DNA of 34,850 nucleotides from a virus: positions 1-34,850 of IMG/VR virus record IMGVR_UViG_3300027917_000104; one strand, written 5' to 3'. Below the pieces are notes generated by a model. It worked only from the letters and a program-made list of their open reading frames with translations, ran no database searches and was not told the origin of the DNA. This document shows, one piece after another, positions 1-12,000 of this stretch. Positions within the stretch are counted from its first letter, which is position 1. Every line of letters begins with the position of its first letter. The translations under genes were made by a program, and so were the position numbers.

Positions 1-1
1 A

Positions 2-3000
2 AATCAGCTGCAGGGTGTAGATAATAATCTGAGAAAAGCTTTAGGCCGTGACAATCTAATGGAAACTTTAGATCTTATTGATCAGTTTGAGGATAATGAA
101 AAAGCTTTAAAGAATGTCCATGACTATTTAGGTATTGCTAAAAAGAAAGTGTCTGAAAAACTAGATGCTTTAAATAAAAGCAATCAGCTTAGCATACCGT
201 TTGGAGAAACTACTACTGAGGTAGATCCATCTGAAGCATCTATAACTACAGAAGGATCTAAACTAAGAATAACAACCAGTGAATATGATAATGTTCCAGT
301 TAAGGTGATAAAAAATAGTGGTTATCAGCTATCTGGTGATTGGGGTAGTCATACTGTAAAATTAGAACGTTTAGACAATGGAGAATATATTACAGTTGAT
401 TTAGAATCTGCAAACCGTCCGCGTAATATCCAGCCTTTATCTAAAGAAGAAATAACTGAATTAGAAAATAGAGGTAAGACTCCACAACAAAAAAGAAAAA
501 GCACGGATGAAATCTTAGAAGAAGAAGCTGCTGAAAGACGTACTGGTATAGATGAGTGGACTGAACAGAGAAGAGAAGAATCTACTGCTGATGAAACTAA
601 ACTTTCAAAATCTGCTACTCCTGGAACAAAAGAATCTATAAGCGAACCTCGACCTGTGTATATAGTAGATGATGCTAATGAATTATCTGAACTTATTGGT
701 GATTCAATAATGCAAGATGTAAGTAGTGTAAATGACAGAATGGGTACTGCTAAATATGTAGATGAATTACAAAAAATAGGAGAAGCTTTAGATAAAGGTG
801 AGATTACTGCTACTATGGGTAACTTCCGTGCTGTTATAGCGGATAGAGCTGTTGTAGATTTTATTACATCTGATGGTAGAAGATTCTTTATGTATCAATC
901 AACTGGTAGAGGTACTACTGCAGATACTAAGGGACTTTGGGCACCAATTCCAGGATGGGCGCAAAACGGCTGGTTTATAAAAGCTCTTGATAAGAATGGT
1001 GTAGATCCTAAGAAAAGTAAGTACGGTATAAAAACTTTTTTTACTATAGAGGAGTATCTTAATAAAAACAAAGATGAGTTATTCAACCCTACTAAAAATC
1101 AAAATGCAGAAGGTCAGAAAAAAGAAACTCCTGTAGAAACTCCTATACAAAGTACACCGGTTAATCCTAAGAAGCCAAACGCTATTGCAAACCTTACTGA
1201 TAAATTAAGAAATGCAATTACTGAGTTTTGGGGCTTTAAAGCAAGAGTACCGTTTTTCTTTTCAACTAATGGAAAAGAAGCATCTTATACTGATATTAAA
1301 GACGCTGATTTTAGAATACCATATGAAGAAACAGCATTTGAATATGGTGTTCAAAGAAAACTAATTGAGCTTTTCTATGGAGATACAGAATCTATAACTA
1401 GTGAAACTTTAGTTTTAGATGGAGTTGCTAATGGTGTATTTGTAAAAGCAGTTAGAGCTAGTGAAAGTCAAAACAAAAAAGAAGGTTCTAATGTTGATAA
1501 AGATGCTGTTGTTTTACAAATTACAGATAGGTTTGGGCAACCCATAAAATTCACTAAAGATTTTACTGCTACTTTAGGAGATGGTAATATTGTAGAGTTT
1601 TATTTAAGAAGTCCTGAAAAATTAAAAGCTGGTGACATAAATAAGATGGCAGCGGCTCTTCATAATTATAAATATCCTAACCAAGGAATAGATAAAAAGT
1701 CTCAACAGTTTGCTGCTGTAAAAGAAGAAGTTAAAAATCAAATTAAGCAGGTAAATGATGTAAGAGAATACCTTGCAAAAAATCCTAATGAAAACTTACT
1801 ATTTACCATAGACGGTGGATCAATGGGATTCATACAACAGTCTAATGTAGCTACAACTAAAGTAAGTGAAGTAAATGAAACTTTAAAGTTTGAGATATTT
1901 GACATTACAGATCCTGTAACAGAAGTAACTGCTGGAACTACATATGTTACTGCTGAAGGTTTATACGGACAACAAATTCAACTAGAAAGACCCGGTGTAA
2001 AAGAATCAGGAGATTTAGAATTAATAAAGCAATTATTATTTGAAGAAGTCAATTACGCAACTGGTAATAAAGTATCTGTAGAAGATAGACAAAACATTCT
2101 TCAGAACTATATAGATGCAAAAGGAGAGAACACTACAGGTAATAACCCAAGAGTACAAGTAGTACCAGATGCAAATAATCCTATGGGTTATAAGCTTCTT
2201 ATGACTACTACTAATGCTGCTGGTCAAAAGACAACTGAGTTTTTTGATGTAAGTAACCCTCAACAAAAAGAAGCTGCACAAAAAGCATTTGACGCTTTAT
2301 TAGATGAAACTAAAAATTATGAAAAAAATATCTGGCCATATGAAGCTGAACTAGCAATTAAAAGAGGTGCAGTTACTGAAGCTACAGATGATAAGTCCGC
2401 TACTCCTAATCAAATTTATAAAAATAAAGAAAATGATAACTACACTAAAGTAGGATATGCATTTAAGAGCAACACTAATAAAGGTGCTATAAACAGCGGT
2501 ACAATAAATACAGCAACTATACAGAAAGCTGCTGATGGTAGTTTAATATTAACAAAAAAGAATGTACCGGTTCAAGATTTCATGGCTTCTCAGAAGTTTG
2601 AAATATCTACACCTGAATTAGCGGCAGACGGTAAACTAAGAAGAACTAACTCTTATTTTACTTTCCAATTAACAGATTCTGCTTCTGATAAGTTATCTGG
2701 TAAAACTCCTGCACAAGAAGCAGTAAAAGAACAAGAAATAAAAGAGCGTAATGATTCTGTTAATACAGATGCTGAAGAGCAGGGTCATGATTCTGAATCT
2801 AAACCAAAAAGTAAAACAGATAGATTTAATGACTTGTTTGATGATACAGATGAACTTATGAGAAGTCTGGATCAAGCAAAGATGACTAAGAAGCAGATTC
2901 AACAAAAAATAGATGAAGCTAGAGAGTGGTATGAGAAAAGTCCTTTAAACAAATACTTCCCTTTTGAAGTAATGTTTGATAAGATAAATAAAAAAGGTGT

Positions 3001-6000
3001 AGCACAATGGACTATGGCCGGTGTTACTTTATATAAAGGATCAGACTTTACAGATCTATATCATGAGGCTTGGCATGGCTTTACTCAAGGGTTCTTGACA
3101 ATGAACCAGAAAATAGAACTCTATAATGAAGTTAGAAATAAACGTGGTACGTTTACAGATTATAATGGTAAACAAACAACGTTTAATAATGCTTCTGATA
3201 GACAAATAGAAGAGTACTTAGCAGAAGAGTTTAGATCTTATATGCTAAATGGAGGTAAAGAAGGTAAGAAAAAATTAGCTCCAAAAACTAAATCATTCTT
3301 CCAAAAGATTCTTAATCTTTTAGAATACTTATTTACAGATTCTAGCTACAATGATATCTATTTAAATCCGCAAGCTGATACAAAAGTAAATGAGTTATTT
3401 GAAAAACTTAGATTAGGTAATCTGACTGAGTATACATTCTCCTATGAGAACGCAATGTTTGGTAAGCTTAATGCTGGTATTACTGCACTTAAAGATGTTA
3501 AAGGTGTTAATCAGCTTAACTACCAAGACTCTATGGACATCAATGAAATGATTGATTACTATATTGCGGACTATGCAATGCTAAGAAGCAGTACTAAAAA
3601 AGACCGTGAGGAGTTAGCTGAAATAGAAAGTGATCTTAGAAAACCAGATATTACTCAAAAAGAAAGAGCTGAGCTATTAGCTAGACAAGAAGCTTTAAGA
3701 AGTAATACACAATACTTAGGTGCAGTTACACAGTCTAAGGAAGAAATGCAAAGAGCATATCAGTGGGCTAAAAGTGAGTTGAGTGTACTTAAAGATGATA
3801 TAAATCAGCAGTATCTTGCTGAAACAAATGAGAATAAAAAAGCAAGACTGTTTAAGCAAAAGCAAACTTTAGAATTTGCTTTAGAACATTTTGGTGATAC
3901 AACAGATCTAAACAATAACATGAGTAAAGACAGTGATATTGTTAGAGGAGTTATTGGTTACCATATGAAGAAGACTGCATTGTTTGCAGCAGAAGATGTT
4001 ACTGAATCAACTGGTGACTTGTATAGTAAATCAGGTAATGAGTTATCATTGCAAGAAATGGCAAGACCAGAGATTATATTCTTGCTTAAATCTTTACCGG
4101 ATGTAAAAGATGGTGTAGAAGCTAAGAACAAATATGGTGTTACTAAGTTAGCTGCATTTAATGCTACCTGGAACAGACTGGCTAGAACCTTACAGAATAC
4201 AGACAGTATTGATGAAATGTATGCAAGGTTAAATGACTTAGCAAAAGACTATGAACCAATCAAGCATTTGCTAAGAAGGTTAGGGGATCCGCAGTCTGCT
4301 AAGCTTGTATCAGAAGTAAACTTACAGTCTACATTCTTCCAAACATTTGCTAAAACAAGAGTACCTCTTGTACAGATGACACTAGTAAAAGAAGGTGTGG
4401 GATACAACGCCCGTGTAGGAGAAGCATTTAATTCAGATTATGCTGTTGGTAGAAAATGGCAAAATGATTTAAGTACTGCAGTCCCTAATACAAATGACTA
4501 CATATTAACTGATGACAAAGGTCAGAACCATGTTAATATTAAAAAGATTCTTGCAGACTTTTCTGAAGCAGATGCTAGAGCTAACCGTATAAAGTTTTAC
4601 AATGCTTTAGGTTTTAGATTAACTGATACAAAAGAAATCAAGCGTGACATTAACCAGTCACAGTATGACCCGGTTTATTTCCACAGAGCTTTAGTAGAAT
4701 TAAATAAATCTAACAAAAGACTCTATGATTATAAAGATATCACTGAGGATGAAAGCGTGAAGTACAAAGCTTTGATGAACCTTGAAGCTAAGTACTCTGA
4801 TGTGTTCTCAAACTTTGCTGTAACAAACGCAGAGGGTAATATGCAATATGAGCATACGCTGAATAACTCTATGACCATTATGATCAACAGTATCAATAAT
4901 GCAAATAGTTACCAAGAATTGGTATCACAACCACACATGGAGCATTTAAGAATTGATGGTAATAATGCCAATCCTTTTGCTCAAGCTTCTGTCTGGATGA
5001 AATCTTTATATGACTTAGAAGGTAGTGCTGAAACTAATCCTAATTGGGGTCAACCAAGAGTTAATCCTAAGACCGGAGAAAGAGTTACTCTTAAACTAAT
5101 GAACCTAAGTGGTATATTAGTACAAGAAGATAGAAATGAAACAGGAGATGGTATCTCATCAGCTTCTGCAGATAAGGTTACTAAAATACTCATGGACTTA
5201 CACCTGGCTCAGGCTGGTGGTTTTGAGTTGATGCGTCATGCTGATAAAGGTACTTCTTATGCTGTTAAAATAGATGGGCCAATCTACGGTAACACAAATG
5301 CTTTAGATTCATACATTCCTATGAGTGCTTTTGCATATGAGTCTACTTATCACCAGTTAACATATGAGCGTGTACTACCTCATCTTATTGCAGAGATGAA
5401 ACGTATGCGTGAAATGTCACGTCTAGCTGATGCTGTTAATAAAGGAGAAGCTGTTGAATATGACTATAATTATATTAAGAAAGGTCAAGAGTTTGTAGCT
5501 TTTGATAATGTTCTTAAATCAGCAGGTACTCTTAAAGCAGATCTTAAAAAGATAATTGCTGGAACAGAAGATATACAAACGGCTATCCAAAACAATCCGG
5601 ATATACAAAGAGACATTAATAATAACTTTAAAGAGTATTTTAATAAGCAGTTTGAGCAAATGAACGCTGATGTTGCTAAGACAGAGTTTATAGCTGATAA
5701 CATGTTTAAGAATATCTCTGATAGAAATCCTCAGTTGAAAGGAAAAGAAAGAGAAGCTCTCATCAGATCTTTTGTACACAATAACTGGATACATAATATT
5801 GAATCAGTTGCTTTATTGTACGGTGACATTGCTCAATACAATATGGCTAAAGAAGAGTTCCATAAGCGTAATGCAGGTATAGGATCAACAGGTACTATAT
5901 ACCGTACAGATATAGGAATGCAAAACTATATTAACAATAACTTGTGGGCATCTAGTTACGCTAAGAAACTAGGTTTAGCTAAGCATGAGTTTAATGGACA

Positions 6001-9000
6001 GTTCAACACAGCTATTGTAGAAGACATGTCTATTAAGTCTGCTTACTTTGATGAGTATGTTAAACAATTAGGACCAGAAGCTGCTGCGGCATATGGTAAA
6101 GGTCAAAATGAAGCAGATGCTCAAGGTTTTATTACGTTTGATTCTTACCGTCAATTAAAAGTTGCAGAAGGTACTTGGAGTAATGCTCAAGAAAAACTGT
6201 ATAGAGATATAGTTAATGGAAAAAAAGTTACTCCAAATGACGTAAGTAAATTCTTCCCTGTAATTAAAGCACAGTATTGGGGACCTCTTGCGCAAAAAAC
6301 AAGTATACCTTTAACTGCATTTCATAAGTATTCATTATTTCCTTTAATACCAGGTATAGTAGAAGGCACAAATGCTGAAGCAATTCATCAAAAAATGATG
6401 AAAGAAGGTATTGATTATTTAACATTTAAATCAGGATCAAAAGTAGGTAACATTACTAAGTCTGGTAATGTTGAAACAGGTGAGCGTAATTTTGATAAAG
6501 CTTATTCTAATCAAACTACAAGAACTTTAGCAGAAGGTATTCTCACTGATCAAACGGATGAAAATGGCAAGTATATTCCATACTTTACAAAAAACACTAT
6601 TCATCTACAGTATTTAAAAAATCAATTACGGATTCATGAGGAACCAAAAGGGAAAGTTATTTTCTCAACTCAGTTAAGAAAATTAGTTGAAGATGGTCTA
6701 ATGAAGAACGGTGTACCTATTGACTATTTAAATGCAGGTGGAACTAAAGAAGAATGGGACTCTTTAAAGTCTGATAAAGCTAAAGAAGCTAAGTCTGACT
6801 ACTATAAGATGTTACGTACATATGAGCGTAATCTTACTAAGCTTACTAATATAGCTAAAGAAGATCTTTTACAAGAGATGGGTTGGAAGTCTAATGTAGT
6901 TGATGGTCAAGAACAATTAACCGGTGATATTAAATCACTTATTTCATTTGTTCAAAAAGAATTAACTAGACAAGATTTAGCACAGCATGAAATTGACTTC
7001 TTACAGTTTGATGAAAATGGTAAGTTAAAGCATGACTTATCACAGCATACTAGTGTAGAAAGAATAGAGAAGTTACTAAATGCTTTAATGGTTAAGAAAC
7101 TAGTTAAGCAAAAAGTAAACGGTGAGGGTCTTATTCAAGTAGCATCTACGTTCTTAGAAAAAGCAGGTCTTGATGAAGGTAGAAACTTTACTAATCCTAC
7201 TGCAGAAGATCTAGCTACATATGGATCTAATGACCTACCTTTCTATAGAAAAGGTAAAGGTCCTGATGGTAAAACTTCTGCAATGAAAGTTAAAGTATCA
7301 TTACAAGGTGACTTTGTAAATCTACTTAAACTTAAAGACAAAGAAGGAAAAACTATAGGAACTAGAGAAAGACTTAATGAGCTAATTAAAGATGAAGAAT
7401 GGCTAAACACTGGACGTAACCGCGAGATGCTCACTATGATTGCTGTACGTATTCCAGTACAGGGTCTGAACTCTATGGAGTTTATGGAAGTCTATGAGTT
7501 CCTAGATCCTTCTGCAGGTTCTGTTATTGTTCCACCAACTGAGATAGTTACTAAATCAGGAGCTGACTTTGACGTGGATAAAATGACTGTAATGATGCCT
7601 AACATACGTAAGGCTAAGTATAAGAAGAATGAGTTTGGAATTGCTGAGCAAGTTTCAGATCCGCAAATGTGGAACTGGACTGAAGAAGAATTAAAAGAAG
7701 AATATGATAGATATTTAGCTTTCCAACAAGAAAGTGTAGCATTAAAAGATAAAGAAGGACAAGAGGGTGTGATAAGTAAAGTTGATAATATTTTAGCTGC
7801 TTTATTCAGTAACCCAAAAAATAAGTTATCTGTAAATAAAGAAGATATTGAACAGATGGCTATAGAAGAGTTTGAAGAACTTATCAGAACAGGTGAGGTT
7901 ATGGATTTTCCAGCTTTTAAGAAAAAACGTATGGGAGCCAAAGCTGTTCAAAATGATATCATTAAGAATGTAACAGACATCCTTTCTTTATCTACTAACT
8001 TTAATGCACTCCTTACACCTAACAGTACAGATCTACTAGATCCAATATCTGATGAGTTTAGAGACTCTGCTATGGATTTCAATCCTAAAGAAAGACTGTA
8101 TGGAGAGGGAGTTAATAAAGAAATATCTGGTACAAGAGTATTAGAGTACAGATATAACTTATACAAGCATCAATCTAATAAAGTAGGTAAAGAAGCTCTT
8201 GGACTAGGTGCTGTAGATAATACGTACAATACTTTATTTAACCGTATTGGTGCATACATGAATGCAACTACAGTTCCTTTAGATGAATTTAATAGAGCAC
8301 AAAACTTATTAAATCAAAGAGCTGCTATTAAGGATGTAGTCAAAAGACAAGAATTTACTAAGAAAAATAAAGAAGCATTAGACGCTGCTCAAAAAACAGT
8401 AAATAAGTTTGAAAGACAAACAATACTATTAGATCATAATACTATGAAAGTAAATGGTGAAACAGTAATTTCACTTTCTCATACAACTAGTAAAGGAACT
8501 AATGTAAAAATATCAGACTTAATTAACCAGATGATTAATGGTTGGGTGGACGTTGCTAAAGATGCCTGGATATTTAATATCCAAGGTAATAAAGAAGTAG
8601 CACCTACTTTATTGTTTATGGTTCAAGCTGGTGTACCTATTAGAGATGCTGTAGCAATGGCTTCTTCTCCTCTAGTAAAAGAATACATTAAACAACAACA
8701 GCTTTTAAAATCTACGTTTGTTAATCCATTAGGAATGGATCTTGCTAATCCTGCTATGTACAGAGTTCAAGCAAAACAAAATATACTTAGCAAACCAGAG
8801 TTTGGATTTAATGTAGAACTTAATCAGTTTGGTAATATTTCTAACGCTACTGTAAAAGAGCTAACTCAAAATATGTTATCAGGAGTTAAGAAATTTGAAG
8901 CAGATAAGTTATTAGAAGGAACAAAAGCACATAGTAATGCTTTAAAAAAGAATACTCAGTATCAATATAGTGAATTAGATAAACAAGCATTCTTGCACTA

Positions 9001-12000
9001 TCTTCAATTAGAAGATATGGGTAAATCTGTAAGAGATGTTAAAATGAGAACTAATGTAGATACTAGTAGAGATGAGAGTTTATTTGCTGCTCAAGATAGA
9101 TTAGGAATGCTACAAGCTTTAAGAGAAGACGGAAGATTACCTGAAAGCATTGTAGATAAAATCATGACAGAATCTCCTATTAGTAGTTTCTTTATACAAG
9201 GTTTCCAAATTAATCTTTTGGGTAGATTATTTCCTTTACGTAATCATAAAGAAATAAATCAGTTTGCACGGGAAAATGTAGATAAAGATCTACAAGATGC
9301 AACTTATGGTGATAAAGAAACCACGGTGAGTAACTGGAAGAGTGATCTTATAAATTTTATATTCCAAAATGAGTTAAAGTATTTTGATATAAATAAGATC
9401 AGTAATTACAGAAGCATGTCTTTAAAACAAGACATCAAACTTGAACCAAGTAAACTTCAGTTTGGTGCCTATGTAAAAGAGGGTGTAATGTATATGGATA
9501 AAAACAGGCTCATTGAACAGTTTGATAACGGTGAATATGCTAAACTAGCTTACTTAAAAGAGTTAGGTCTAGCTCCAGTAACCGGTGCAAATGTATTCAA
9601 TGATGCCAATGAGTATATTCATTTTGTATTAGAAAGAGAATCTTTGAGAGCTCAAAGACCTATAAGTACAGTTAAGGATACGGTGATGTTTAATTACTAT
9701 ATAGATGAATATAAAAACTTCAGCCCGCAAACAGAAGATGAATCAGCTCCTGCTTATAACAAAAGAGTTTACAAAGCAGCATATGAGTTTTATCTAAGAG
9801 ATGAAGCTATGGCTAATATCCATAACTTTAACTACATGTTCAAACATACATCTGCTAACTTTGCAAATAAGTTCTTAAGAATTAAAAATGCATACCCAGA
9901 CTTAGCAAAAACATTTGACATAATGAACGCCTTATCTACTACTGATAAGCAGGGTATTAAAAACATTATGTTAAATGAAAGCAAATTGTCTGCAGATCAA
10001 AAGAATATTCTTAATGAGAACTTAGCAAAATTATCAGATGTAAATGAATTAAAAGAAGTTCTTCCTGATACATCTTTAGAACAAAGAGGTGAGATAGCAG
10101 ACTTCTTTAAAAGTTTCTCTACATATGCGTTCTTGCAATCTGGTTTAAATGTAAGAAGTAAATACTCTTTAAATCAGTTTGTATCACAAGATACTATGCT
10201 TGGTGTATTAAGTAAGCCAACAAAAGAAATGTTATCTAAATTAGATAATGATCCTGGCGCATTAACTGAATTTATGAATCTTTATACAGATTTGTTCAAA
10301 GAATTAAATAAATCTAAAGACCGTAATACTAGAATCCGTGGTAAAAACTACTTTAGAAATATAACATTGTCTGATTCAAGATCTATAGCAGAAGCTAAGA
10401 AAACTTTGAAACCGGCAATGCTTGAAGAAGGATTGGCTACTACTACTCAACCTACAGCACAAGCTACTCAACCACAAACTACAGAAAAGAAAACATATAC
10501 AGGAATGGTTACTAGTTTAGAGCCAAACCAAATATTTGTTTTTGGATCTAATCCAGAAGGCAGACATAGAGCAGGTGCTGCTAAATATGCAGCTGATAAC
10601 TTTGGAGCTGTTCTTGGTCAAGGTAAAGGATTACAAGGACAGAGCTATGCATTACCTACTAAAGACTTAAGAGTTAAAAAGAATAAAGGATTAAGATCTA
10701 TATCTAAAGAAGATATCATTAGTAACATCAAGGACATGTACCAAGTAGCACAAATGTTGGGACATAAAGAGTTCTTAGTTAGTGATTACTCAGGTAAAAA
10801 CTTAAATGGATATACAGGACAAGAAATGGCAGACATGTTCCACCAAGCAGGTCCAATACCAGCAAATGTTATATTTAATGAGAACTTCCAAAAGTTAATA
10901 CCAGATACTAAATTAAAAACAGTAGCTAAAAAAGGTGTTGACTTTGTGTTTGAACAAAACCCTCAGCTAGAACAAATAGGTACTGCAGAAGACTATACTG
11001 AATATCTAAATACAATATTCCCTAATAGTAAAATTAAAGATATAGTATATAGAGGTAGTACAAATCCAAACTTAATGGAAGCATCTGAGTTAGATCCTGA
11101 AAAAGGAACCGGTGCTAAAAATTTAGGTAAGGGTATCTATCTGGCTAAAAGTAAAGAAAAAGCAGATCAATATGCAGTTAAAGGTGGAATCACACAAGCT
11201 TATATTATAAATGCTAAAGACTTTTATATTACATCTATAGATAAAAACTGGTCTAGAGGTTATATTACGCCAAGTAATATGACTGTTAGAGAATTTACTG
11301 ATGGTAAAGATACTGTAGTAGATTTTGAGGGTTTAGATAGAGATAATTATTTAGACATTGAGAATAACAGAAATATAGGAAAGTATACTGGTCCTGTAGA
11401 TGTTAATGGATTTCCTACTTATCAAGAAGAAATAAATACAATGCCTGCTTGGAGAGAGTTAGCAGTTAACTCAAATGAGCAATTGCATGCATTAGGTTCT
11501 ATAAAGGATATTGGAATGTTCACTGAATATATGAAAGCTAGGGAACAAACTGCTAGTCAACAACAAGGCACTATTGAATACACAGCTAGAACATATTCCG
11601 CAAATAGATTAAAAAGTATTAACGCAGTAAAAGATCTAAACATTGCAGCTAATTCTGGAACTACATACATATACAATGGTCCTATAGAAAATATAGGTGC
11701 ACCGCGTGAAAAAGATGAGCTCTTGCACAATGCTGCACCTAATACTATAGGCTTACCTACTAAACAGATGTATAGTCAGCAGTCAACTGAGCAACCAGTA
11801 AGAGCAGATATAATTAGAGATGTAGATGGTAGAGTTAATCCTCAAGCAAAAGAAGCTATTGATAATGCTATACAAAACATAAAAGAACATATAGCTCAAG
11901 GTCAGGAGATTGCGTTTTCTGATCAAGGATATGGACAAGATATGTTAGAAGCAAATAAGGCAGGTAATCAATATGCTCCAGAAACTTTCTTATATTTGTC

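Noticed and set aside
7492-7941. 149-codon minus-strand frame opposite the RNA polymerase active-site region
   Set aside because: It is Ser/Leu-rich in the way typical of the antisense of an AT-rich gene and lies wholly within well-supported coding sequence.
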